This document shows, one piece after another, positions 28,852 to 36,503 of a stretch of DNA of 64,000 nucleotides (the stretch's first letter is position 1; every line of letters starts with the position of its first letter). The stretch is from a virus, in the IMG/VR virus record IMGVR_UViG_3300009182_000052, positions 1-64,000 of that record; one strand, 5' to 3'. The translations under genes and the position numbers were made by a program. Below the pieces are notes generated by a model. That model worked only from the letters and a program-made list of their open reading frames with translations, was not told where the DNA came from and made no database searches.

Positions 28852-31800
28852 ATGAATCAGGCTTTTAATGATTTCTTAAGCAGTGTGGGCGGTGGTCTAT
28901 CAGGAGACGGCGGCCCAAACATGAAAAACTACCAACATGCATCTAAGTTGTATGTTGAGGGTGGCTATGCACGAGCACCAAAATTTAATCATTTATATTT
29001 TGTAGCATTCAACATCAACGATGGTGTGGTAAGGGATCGAAGCTGGCTACAAAATGGGTATAACACAGTGGGACTACTGGTCAAAAGTACATCATTGCCC
29101 AAGTTCAAGATTACTTCTGAACAACTAAATCAGTACAATAGGAAAACACAAGTACAAACTAAGTTGACCTACGAGCCAGTGACCATGGAATTCCATGATG
29201 ATAATAGTGAAATCACTAATGGACTTTGGAAAAATTATTATCGATATTATTACACAGATAGTATTTACGGCGGCAAGGACGACACAGTAGCACCAACGCC
29301 TAGTCAAGTGAGTTTAGGAAAAAAATTGTTTGGTGGGCTGTTGTCTCCGGGACGCAAAAGAATAAAAGCAAGGGAAAATAATATTTTTCCCGATGCATAC
29401 ACTGATAACAAATACAAGAAACATAATTACCCTTACGGACTAGATAATTTTCAAACGGTGCCGTTTTTTAAAAGTATCGATATTTTTGTATTGCATCAAC
29501 AAAAGTTCACGCAAATAACCTTAATCAATCCTAAAATTACCAGCTGGGATCACGACGATGTTGGACAAAGTGACTCTACCAAACTCATGAGAAGTAAAAT
29601 GTCGCTGGTTTATGAAAATGTTTTGTACAACGACGGTAGGATAGGCAAGGGTAGTAAGTCTGGGGTATTCGCAGAAGCATTTTATGATACATCGCCAAGT
29701 CCTCTCAGTATCGCAGGTAAGGGATCAAAATCACTGTTTGGCCCCGGCGGCCTCATTGGTGGAGTCGAAGATGTATTTGGAGAGAATGGATCATTAGCCC
29801 AGGGCGATTATCTAGCGGCTGCACTACAGGCCGCAACATTGATTAAAAACGCAGGACAGATCACTGAACAGCAATTGAGCGCTGAAGGATACAGTATGTT
29901 AGGTGCTGCTGTAGGAATCGCCGTGTCTTCTAGAAATGGTGAAATTGCACAGAATCTCGAGAATTATTTTTCAAACGGTATTGGAGTATACACTAATCAG
30001 TATTCAAAAAACAATTTGGAAGATATCCCGACTACCCCGAATGCTCTGACTCCGGATCAATATCGAAAATTTATTTTAGATCAAGAAGCAGCCGCGTATG
30101 CTCAGGAAGTTGCCGATACACGGGCTAGGCAAGCACAACAAGAGAGAGAACTTGCCCAGCGTACCAATGCCGAATTAGATGCACTAACTGAACAAAAAAA
30201 TGCCATTGGAACACAAATATCGAATAATTTGAAAGTTGCGGAAAAAGCACTTAACACGATAAACGAGTGGAACGAAAAAATAGTCGATCCCACTGATACA
30301 AATTTGTTATATTCTTCACCTGTATACATAGCTGCTAGAGCCCTCGGTGATTCCGAGTCAGTGGCTTTGGGAAAAGCTAAAGCCGATGCAGTAACAGCCA
30401 ATGAAGGTGCTATAGCTATCATAGAGTCGGCTAATAGACAAAAAGAATCAGTCTATGCCATTAACAAGTTATTGGTCGCAAATCAAGAGTCTCTTACCCA
30501 GCAAGCTCAATTAATAAAAGATTATGGCCCTGATTACGCAGCTAAAATATCTAGGGATTCTCTAGACTATATACAGAAATATGGTGCTGTTGTTGCGCAA
30601 GAAAATACATTAGACACCAGCGCTCTTCCAAATCCTTTCTTGGATCACGAAATTGCCACAAAAACCTATCTAGCCGCACTTAATTCTGGAAGAATTTCAT
30701 CCGTAAGTCAAGCTGCCGCAGATCTGCAAACCAGTGAGAATCTAGTTAAGGTGGAACGGCAAGCTGCCGTAAGCCAAGCAATTGGTAAGATCACAGAAAA
30801 TTATGGTAATTTAACATTAGATAAGGCCCAAACTAATGTTGAGATAGCAGTCTTATTAGCAGAACAATCTAGGATCGATGGTGAGAGAACTGAGTTGACT
30901 GATCGGTATCGAGCATGGCAGGTTGACCAAACCTTGGGTAATATAGTGGAAGATGCTAAGTATGTTGGATTGAAAAACATAGAGGACATAGAAAAGCTGG
31001 TTATTGAGAAAGCGTTATTTCAGAAGGCCGCTTCTAATTTATTCACTGAGAAAAAGTTATTGCAAGCAGAATATGCCGATAAAGTTGGTGCGTATCCCGA
31101 CACAGCATCAGCTAGAGAATTTTTTCTAGGATTAGCTAAAAAATATGATCCAACGAATCCAGATGCTGGTTTGATAACTAAACAAGATTTTATCGACAAA
31201 TACTCGGGTGCATCGTATATTGATCCAGAAAGTGGAAACACATATAAATGGACCGAAGATCAAGCTGTCCTTAAATATTATGCAGCAGGGGAAAAAGCCC
31301 CGGCACTGTATGAAAAAGCTATCGCTAGTTTTGATATTGCTATTAGTAAGGTAAACAACACGATAGTATTAAACAGTTTCGAATTGAGCAATATTAAAGG
31401 TCAAATTGGCGATGCTTATGTCACTTTGTTAAAGTCAAAATCTGCAACAGGTGATGAATATACAAATCTAACAACATCTATCGAGAATAAAATCATAGAT
31501 CTTGGAAAAACACAAGAAAAAATAACAGCTAGCGAACTACTATCACAGAGAATGGTTATAGTCAATACTGAACTTGCCTCAGCGCAGGCAGTTGTAGTAA
31601 AAGAATTGGCATATAATAAAAACCCCGATAAACCCTATGTTGTCATGGTCGACACTAGATCGGCCGAACAAATACAGTCCGATAGCAAACCCGCCGCAAC
31701 GAGTGAGTCTAAATCATTTATGGCCAAAACTACGATATCGATGGAGGTATCGGTGCAGCAAGCAATCCTTACATTACAGCAACAATTAGGGACAACTAAT

Positions 31801-32136
31801 ATTTACGGATTAACCATTGAGAAACAGGAAACTTTCGATGACATCGGTCGAAGAATATATACTGCAACAGCCACAGGTGTTGCTGTACCGATACCGACAG
31901 ATTTAGTGACTACTGTTAGGGTTACCTATAAGAATCAGTTTGGTGATATTGTTACTGATAATAGATACTACTCCGGAAGCACTTATCTCAGCCAATCACA
32001 AGCCGCTGCTGCAACACTGGCAGAATTTAAATCCATTAAAAATACAAAAGTTTTAGGCCTAGCCGTGGGTACAAGAAATAATAATACTAGCAGTACTAAT
32101 ACCAATGGAAAACGCTATACTGCCAACAAGAGCTAA
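28852..32136 (+). CDS. Large structural protein: N-terminal tube-like domain plus long coiled coil
   Basis: This protein has 1094 residues. Residues about 40-265 read like a second tube-fold domain: NHLYFVAFNIND, VGLLVKSTSLPKFKITSEQL, YNRKTQVQTKLTYEPVTMEF, NGLWKNYYRYYYTDS and QITLINPKITSWDHDD. This is the order of strands seen in gp19-type and baseplate-tube proteins such as gp48/gp54. Residues about 400-950 are Ala/Gln/Glu-rich and strongly helical, predicted coiled coil. The C-terminal 130 residues are beta-rich with TATGVAVPIPTDLVTTVRVT. It lies directly after gp19 with its own late promoter. It could be a baseplate-tube initiator or a tape-measure-related protein. The tube domain is inferred by pattern only. 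Confidence 0.5.
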   Translation: MNQAFNDFLSSVGGGLSGDGGPNMKNYQHASKLYVEGGYARAPKFNHLYFVAFNINDGVVRDRSWLQNGYNTVGLLVKSTSLPKFKITSEQLNQYNRKTQVQTKLTYEPVTMEFHDDNSEITNGLWKNYYRYYYTDSIYGGKDDTVAPTPSQVSLGKKLFGGLLSPGRKRIKARENNIFPDAYTDNKYKKHNYPYGLDNFQTVPFFKSIDIFVLHQQKFTQITLINPKITSWDHDDVGQSDSTKLMRSKMSLVYENVLYNDGRIGKGSKSGVFAEAFYDTSPSPLSIAGKGSKSLFGPGGLIGGVEDVFGENGSLAQGDYLAAALQAATLIKNAGQITEQQLSAEGYSMLGAAVGIAVSSRNGEIAQNLENYFSNGIGVYTNQYSKNNLEDIPTTPNALTPDQYRKFILDQEAAAYAQEVADTRARQAQQERELAQRTNAELDALTEQKNAIGTQISNNLKVAEKALNTINEWNEKIVDPTDTNLLYSSPVYIAARALGDSESVALGKAKADAVTANEGAIAIIESANRQKESVYAINKLLVANQESLTQQAQLIKDYGPDYAAKISRDSLDYIQKYGAVVAQENTLDTSALPNPFLDHEIATKTYLAALNSGRISSVSQAAADLQTSENLVKVERQAAVSQAIGKITENYGNLTLDKAQTNVEIAVLLAEQSRIDGERTELTDRYRAWQVDQTLGNIVEDAKYVGLKNIEDIEKLVIEKALFQKAASNLFTEKKLLQAEYADKVGAYPDTASAREFFLGLAKKYDPTNPDAGLITKQDFIDKYSGASYIDPESGNTYKWTEDQAVLKYYAAGEKAPALYEKAIASFDIAISKVNNTIVLNSFELSNIKGQIGDAYVTLLKSKSATGDEYTNLTTSIENKIIDLGKTQEKITASELLSQRMVIVNTELASAQAVVVKELAYNKNPDKPYVVMVDTRSAEQIQSDSKPAATSESKSFMAKTTISMEVSVQQAILTLQQQLGTTNIYGLTIEKQETFDDIGRRIYTATATGVAVPIPTDLVTTVRVTYKNQFGDIVTDNRYYSGSTYLSQSQAAAATLAEFKSIKNTKVLGLAVGTRNNNTSSTNTNGKRYTANKS

Positions 32137-32148
32137 TTAAACATAATC

Positions 32149-32523
32149 ATGACCACAGCATTAACCAACATACCCTACGGCAACATTAAATCGTCTGACG
32201 CAACAGTCCAGGCATTCAATAACTATTTTGCCAATCCCATAGAGCTACATTCAGGCACACTAAATGCCATAACTGGATTTTTTACCGCAAGAGGGTTTGA
32301 ACAAAATGCTGCTCAGACCATAGCAGTCATCATCATGACACAGTCAAAGAAAGATAGGTTAAACCCCATGTCTGTATTAGATACACTGGGCGGTTATGAT
32401 GCAGTTGAAATCAGCGCATTTGCCACTACACTATTAAATTACAACAGATATAAAACTAGTTTCTTAGGATTTTCTCTAGCTTTTAGTCCTAAAGATGTAG
32501 CGGCAAGAAACGTTCTAGCATAG
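32149..32523 (+). CDS. Conserved hypothetical protein beside gp4
   Basis: This 124-residue, mostly helical protein has the motifs HSGTLNAITGFFTARGF, AAQTIAVIIMTQSKKDRLNP and VLDTLGGYDAVEISAFATTLLNYNRYKTS. It occurs 12 bp after the tube/coiled-coil gene and ends 1 nt before gp4, in a run of tightly packed morphogenesis genes, so a virion or assembly role is likely. I recall similar small proteins near tail genes in T4-like marine phages but no assigned function. No Shine-Dalgarno is evident at the ATG. Confidence 0.5.
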   Translation: MTTALTNIPYGNIKSSDATVQAFNNYFANPIELHSGTLNAITGFFTARGFEQNAAQTIAVIIMTQSKKDRLNPMSVLDTLGGYDAVEISAFATTLLNYNRYKTSFLGFSLAFSPKDVAARNVLA

Positions 32524-32524
32524 C

Positions 32525-32968
32525 ATGAGCTTAAAATTCAGTCAAGGCGTCTATAAAATAAAAAATCCCGACAAATATGTTGGACTAGGCGAGCCTAGAT
32601 TTAGAAGCAGCTGGGAATTCACTTTCATGAACTTCTGTGATACTAATGAAAGCGTCAAAAAATGGTCCAGCGAACCGGTGAAAATTCCCTACAAGGATCC
32701 ATTGACTGGCAAGCAGACAGTTTACATTCCGGACTTTCTAATCACTTACATTGATAAGTCCAAGAAAGAAATGGTAGAGATGATTGAGATCAAGCCTGCC
32801 AATCAAACGCTGATAGAAAAGGTAGGAAAAAATCCCTACAATCAAGCACAGTATGTCAAGAATATAGCCAAATGGTCTGCTGCCAGCAAATGGTGCGGCG
32901 AAAAAGGTATCAAATTTCGTATCATAAATGAATCCGATATATACCACAATCCCAAAAGAAAGAAATAA
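32525..32968 (+). CDS. 4: Head completion protein gp4
   Basis: This 147-residue protein matches the T4 gp4 (gp50/gp65 class) pattern: YKIKNPDKYVG, then RFRSSWEFTFMNFCDTNESV, WSSEPVKIPY, YIPDFLITYID and MIEIKPANQT. The E...PDF...EIKP arrangement is the TnsA/restriction-endonuclease-like active-site layout of this family. In T4, gp4 acts after DNA packaging, when heads mature for tail joining. It follows the upstream gene by 1 nt and precedes the small terminase gene by 8 nt. Confidence 0.8.
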   Translation: MSLKFSQGVYKIKNPDKYVGLGEPRFRSSWEFTFMNFCDTNESVKKWSSEPVKIPYKDPLTGKQTVYIPDFLITYIDKSKKEMVEMIEIKPANQTLIEKVGKNPYNQAQYVKNIAKWSAASKWCGEKGIKFRIINESDIYHNPKRKK

Positions 32969-32976
32969 GTAAGTTT

Positions 32977-33462
32977 ATGACCAAACGACTTAATGAAATT
33001 TTTGACTTGCCTGAGGACAAAGACCCTCTAGTAATACCCAAGGTTGAGGAAACAGCCGCAACTCCTATAATCGATCTACAGGATCAGCTGGAAGAATTTG
33101 ATAAAATTGCAGCAGCATTGCCTAGAGTAAAAGGACTAGGTGATATGAGTGATATGGAGCTCGACGGACTTGCCAGCAAGGCCGAACAGGCCTACGATGA
33201 CTTAATGGATCTAGGCATGAATGTAGAACCAAAATACGGCGCTAGGATGTTTGAAATCGCAGCACAGATGATGACTGCTGCCATCGCTGCCAAGACCAAC
33301 AAGATCGACAAGAAGTTGAAAATGGTTGATCTACAGCTGAAGAAGCTGGCAATTGAAAAGAAAAACGGTAACCAAGAGAGTGGAAATACTGTAGAAGGGC
33401 AGGGATACATCCTAACAGATCGCAATAGTATCCTAGAAAGATTAAAGAAATTGGATAAATAA
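32977..33462 (+). CDS. 16: Terminase small subunit gp16
   Basis: This 161-residue protein is highly helical with an acidic N-terminus (MTKRLNEIFDLPED). A central helix pair includes ARMFEIAAQMMTAAIAAKTN, comparable to T4 gp16 [20 protein letters not shown]. A C-terminal tail with YILTDRNSILERLKKLDK matches the pattern VFMGSPTELMDEI. gp16 forms oligomeric rings that recognise DNA and stimulate the gp17 motor. The large subunit gp17 lies two genes downstream. The assignment rests on helix pattern, length and context. Confidence 0.7.
   Translation: MTKRLNEIFDLPEDKDPLVIPKVEETAATPIIDLQDQLEEFDKIAAALPRVKGLGDMSDMELDGLASKAEQAYDDLMDLGMNVEPKYGARMFEIAAQMMTAAIAAKTNKIDKKLKMVDLQLKKLAIEKKNGNQESGNTVEGQGYILTDRNSILERLKKLDK
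33456..33461 (+). promoter_or_regulatory. Late promoter box TAAATA overlapping the gp16 stop
   Basis: GGATAAATAAAG includes the gp16 stop codon, and the box ends 7 nt before the ATG at 33469. There is no Shine-Dalgarno. Confidence 0.5.
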
Positions 33463-33468
33463 AGTATC

Positions 33469-34032
33469 ATGAAAAATTTTAAAGAATATCTATCAGAATC
33501 TATCGCTGACAAAAAATACAATTTTCGTGTCAAGGTAGCAGGCGATTTCTCTGCCGATCAAGAAACTAAATTACAGACTATGCTTGAGAAATTTCAAGTA
33601 GATGCTTTTAAAAAGTTAAGCGTGACGCCAGTACAAAAGTTTCCTCTGGACTTTCCACAAATTAGAAACTGCGAAGTTTCTATTTTTGAAGTCACAGTAA
33701 ACTATCCCACTACCCCACAAGAATTGAAAGAGTATTTGGGCTCAGGATTAGCAGTCAATCCATCCATGTTGGCAGTAGTAACTCCTGGCATGCCTAGCGA
33801 AGAATACCAGCGTGAAGAACCCAAACGCGAAGGCGCACTATTAAATGACAGTGAATACAAAGAGGCACCAAATGCAAATTTTGATGACTACTACGGTTCA
33901 AAATATAATAGTGGGTTTGTCAAAGAACTCAACGATATCTTAAAATTGCAACGCAGAGCACGCGGCGAAATCATACCAGAAACTGCTCCTGCTAGTTATA
34001 TGCAAAGCGCCGAAAACGATACAAGGAAATAA
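33469..34032 (+). CDS. Putative head-associated protein with capsid-targeting-like N-terminus
   Basis: This protein has 187 residues. The N-terminus MKNFKEYLSES resembles the capsid-targeting sequence of T4 internal proteins (MKTYQEFIAEA). It includes a possible gp21 prohead-protease site of the type L-x-E after residue 10. The body has an alpha/beta domain (YNFRVKVAGDFSADQETKLQ through VSIFEVTVNYPTTPQELKEYL). A charged linker follows, then NANFDDYYGSKYN and VKELNDILKLQRRARGE. It lies between the small and large terminase genes. I infer delivery into the prohead. Its true function is unknown, and the motif similarity is short. Confidence 0.45.
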   Translation: MKNFKEYLSESIADKKYNFRVKVAGDFSADQETKLQTMLEKFQVDAFKKLSVTPVQKFPLDFPQIRNCEVSIFEVTVNYPTTPQELKEYLGSGLAVNPSMLAVVTPGMPSEEYQREEPKREGALLNDSEYKEAPNANFDDYYGSKYNSGFVKELNDILKLQRRARGEIIPETAPASYMQSAENDTRK

Positions 34033-34036
34033 AATT

Positions 34037-34753
34037 ATGCAAATGATCGACGTAATGAAGCGTTTGGCTGAACTTGATTCAACAAACCCCAATGTTATTA
34101 AAGAAAGCGCCGGTATAAAAGAATGCGGACCAATGGGCATGATGGGCAGCATGGGTGGAATGGAAAAGCCAAGCACACCTGCTAGCATGAACATTACAGC
34201 AGGCAGCGGCGATGAACTGGCAAACATGCTAGCCACCATTATGCAATTGGCAGGTGTTAAACAAGATGCACCGGGCGAAATGGGCGATGCACCTGGCATT
34301 GAAATCATGACTGCTGAGCCAGAAGTTAAAGTTGAGCCAATGAGCGGCGGCGATACAATGCGTTCCATGATCGACAAGCTAAATCCAATGGATGACGAGG
34401 GCGGCGATGATGTAAGCAAAGCACACGGCGACTTTGATAATGACGGCGATCACGACATGGATGATCATGATAAAGAAAAAGACGAAGAGGAGACTGACGA
34501 AAGTTACGATAATTCTCCAAATCCAGAAACTGAAAACTACGGTGCATTCCAAGCTCATGGAGACATGGATAAGAATCCAGCAGGTGGCGGCAATGTTCCA
34601 AAAGATCACGATGCCCGTCCACGTGTACGCACACAGCCAGTTGCTACATACGAATCTTTAATGTCAGAATACGAAAAATTCGTTAGCGAAGGCGAGGGCA
34701 AGACAATGAGCCGTGCAGCTAAGGTTATGAAAAGTATGGCAAGAAAGGTATGA
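34037..34753 (+). CDS. Acidic scaffold-like / head protein, C-terminus frameshifted
   Basis: The frame encodes 238 residues, with an AAGGA ribosome site. The N-terminal helix MQMIDVMKRLAELDSTNPNV is followed by a Met/Gly-rich part, a helix LANMLATIMQLAGVK, and a strongly acidic Asp-rich tract around residues 125-160 with calcium-loop-like DFDNDGDHDMDDHD. Near the end lies LMSEYEKFVSEGEGK. The frame stops at ARKV. The -1 frame continues as YGKKGMMALAKAGRDG to a stop at 34827, which is the ending I would expect for this family. An extra A in the AAAA run at 34730-34733, or -1 slippage there, would restore it. A scaffold or core role is inferred from composition and position. Confidence 0.5.
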   Translation: MQMIDVMKRLAELDSTNPNVIKESAGIKECGPMGMMGSMGGMEKPSTPASMNITAGSGDELANMLATIMQLAGVKQDAPGEMGDAPGIEIMTAEPEVKVEPMSGGDTMRSMIDKLNPMDDEGGDDVSKAHGDFDNDGDHDMDDHDKEKDEEETDESYDNSPNPETENYGAFQAHGDMDKNPAGGGNVPKDHDARPRVRTQPVATYESLMSEYEKFVSEGEGKTMSRAAKVMKSMARKV

Positions 34754-34827
34754 TGGCTTTGGCCAAGGCCGGACGTGACGGGGAAGATCTTGAGCCAATT
34801 CAAGATAAATTCAACAAGTACAAATAA
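34730..34827 (+). other. Out-of-frame C-terminal coding segment of the acidic head protein
   Basis: From the AAAA run at 34730-34733, frame -1 reads K-YGKKGMMALAKAGRDG and then about 15 more residues ending FNKYK with a TAA at 34825-34827. It has its own tandem ATG at 34750, overlapping the upstream stop, and could also be translated as a 25-residue peptide. Confidence 0.6.
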
Positions 34828-34845
34828 TTTACGATCTATTTGTCC

Positions 34846-34872
34846 AATAGCCTCTTCGGAGGCTATTTTTTT
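34846..34872 (+). terminator. Rho-independent terminator before gp17
   Basis: AATAGCCTC (34846-34854), tetraloop TTCG and GAGGCTATT (34859-34867) form a perfect 9-bp stem. Seven T run from 34866 to 34872. It lies 18 bp after the frame -1 stop. Confidence 0.9.
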
Positions 34873-34875
34873 CAG

Positions 34876-34881
34876 TAAATA
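34876..34881 (+). promoter_or_regulatory. Late promoter box TAAATA of gp17, leaderless
   Basis: AGTAAATAAAGAT stands directly after the terminator T-run. The box ends 5 nt before the gp17 ATG, with no Shine-Dalgarno. Confidence 0.6.
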
Positions 34882-34886
34882 AAGAT

Positions 34887-36479
34887 ATGGCAAACAAAAA
34901 TCTCGACGGCGTTCTAATTAAGAAAGCCAACACGACTCAGAAGTGGACTGAAAAAGACATTGAGGATCTATTGAAATGTCAAGATCCTGTTACAGGTCCT
35001 GAATATTTTTTAAAGAATTTTTTCTTTATACAGCATGCCACACTAGGTAGAATCAAATACGACGCATACGGATATCAAGAAGAACTGCTACACAGCTATC
35101 ACACCAACAGATATAGCGTTAACATGTTAGGCAGGCAGATGGGTAAGACTACTACTGCTGTGGGATACTTGTTATGGTATGCGATGTTTATGCCCGACAG
35201 CACAATACTTATTTGTGCCCACAAATACACTGGCGCACAGGAAATCATGCAGCGTCTAAGGTATGCGTATGAGACTTGCCCAGACTGGATACGGGCAGGT
35301 GTTATTAACTACAACAAGCAAAGTATCGAATTTGAGAATGGGTCACGTATTGTAGCGCAGACAACTACTGAAACAACAGGTCGTGGTATGTCTGTATCAT
35401 TACTATACTGTGACGAGTTTGCCTATGTTGAACCTAATATTGCTGTAGAGTTTTGGACATCTATCGCTCCTACACTGGCAACTGGTGGTAAGGCCATTAT
35501 TACCAGTACACCAAACAGTGACGAAGATCAGTTTGCACAAATTTGGAATGAAGCCAATAAGCGTATTGACGAGTATGGTAATACCACCAAGTTAGGCAAA
35601 AACGGGTATTATCCCTATATGGCCATATGGAATCAACATCCGGATCGTGATGAAAAATGGGCTAGCGAAATGCGCAGTCAATTGGGGGAAGATCGATTTG
35701 ATCGTGAGCACGAATGCAAGTTCTTAATCTTTGATGAAACACTTATCAGCTCATCTTGTCTAATTGCCTTAGAGGGTCAAGAGCCCACTATGAAAATGGG
35801 CCAAGCACGTTGGTATAAAAAGATCAATCCCTCAAGCACCTACATCGTCAGCTTAGATCCCAGCTTGGGAACTGGCGGAGATAACGCTGCTATCGAAGTG
35901 ATAGAAGTGCCTAGCATGGATCAAGTAGCAGAGTGGCATCATAACCAAACGCCAGTGCAGTCACAGGTTAGAATATTAAGAGATATAGTGAATCACATTG
36001 AGGGGAAATGTCAAGCAGCGGGTGTAACATCTAGCATTTACTACAGTGTGGAAAATAATACCCTGGGAGAAAGCGCATTGATTGCTATCGAAGCATTGGG
36101 CGAAGAATCATTTGCTGGCTTGTTTTTAAGCGAGCCAGTGAAGCGTGGTCATGTTAGAAGATTCCGTAAAGGATTTAATACTACTCATAATAGTAAAATC
36201 TCAGCCTGCGCAAAATTAAAGCAGATGATCGAAACTAAAAAACTCAAAATACGTAGTAAATCCTTCATCAGCGAGTTAAAAACCTACGTAGGCGAGGGTG
36301 TTACATTCAAAGCCAAAGCCGGACATACAGATGATCTAGTGGCATCTATGCTGCTGGCCGTGAGAATGATCATGACTTTGCAGGAATGGGATCCAACAGT
36401 TTACGATAAAATGCGGGATCAAGATGGATTAGAAGCGCACGATTTGCCCATGCCCATATATATCAGCACGCCGTTCTAA
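34887..36479 (+). CDS. 17: Terminase large subunit gp17
   Basis: This 530-residue protein is the DNA packaging motor with ATPase and nuclease domains. The adenine-binding/Walker A segment LGRQMGKTTTA is at residues 81-91, Walker B LLYCDEF at 172-178, and the coupling motif ITSTPNSDEDQF near 205. The nuclease domain begins with YIVSLDPSLGTGGDN near 319, with the catalytic Asp in SLDPS, and the later acidic site is in AGHTDDLVASMLLAV. T4 gp17 has 610 residues, so this one is slightly short but complete. It follows a terminator and has its own late box. Confidence 0.92.
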   Translation: MANKNLDGVLIKKANTTQKWTEKDIEDLLKCQDPVTGPEYFLKNFFFIQHATLGRIKYDAYGYQEELLHSYHTNRYSVNMLGRQMGKTTTAVGYLLWYAMFMPDSTILICAHKYTGAQEIMQRLRYAYETCPDWIRAGVINYNKQSIEFENGSRIVAQTTTETTGRGMSVSLLYCDEFAYVEPNIAVEFWTSIAPTLATGGKAIITSTPNSDEDQFAQIWNEANKRIDEYGNTTKLGKNGYYPYMAIWNQHPDRDEKWASEMRSQLGEDRFDREHECKFLIFDETLISSSCLIALEGQEPTMKMGQARWYKKINPSSTYIVSLDPSLGTGGDNAAIEVIEVPSMDQVAEWHHNQTPVQSQVRILRDIVNHIEGKCQAAGVTSSIYYSVENNTLGESALIAIEALGEESFAGLFLSEPVKRGHVRRFRKGFNTTHNSKISACAKLKQMIETKKLKIRSKSFISELKTYVGEGVTFKAKAGHTDDLVASMLLAVRMIMTLQEWDPTVYDKMRDQDGLEAHDLPMPIYISTPF

Positions 36480-36493
36480 TGACTCAAATTAAC

Positions 36494-36499
36494 TAAATA
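36494..36499 (+). promoter_or_regulatory. Late promoter box TAAATA, leaderless
   Basis: AACTAAATACAGT precedes the ATG at 36504. The box ends 4 nt before the start codon, with no Shine-Dalgarno. Confidence 0.55.
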
Positions 36500-36503
36500 C
36501 AGT

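Noticed and set aside
34434-34661. 75-residue open frame within the acidic head-protein gene
   Set aside because: It overlaps the Asp-rich coding tract in another frame and has biased low-complexity composition.
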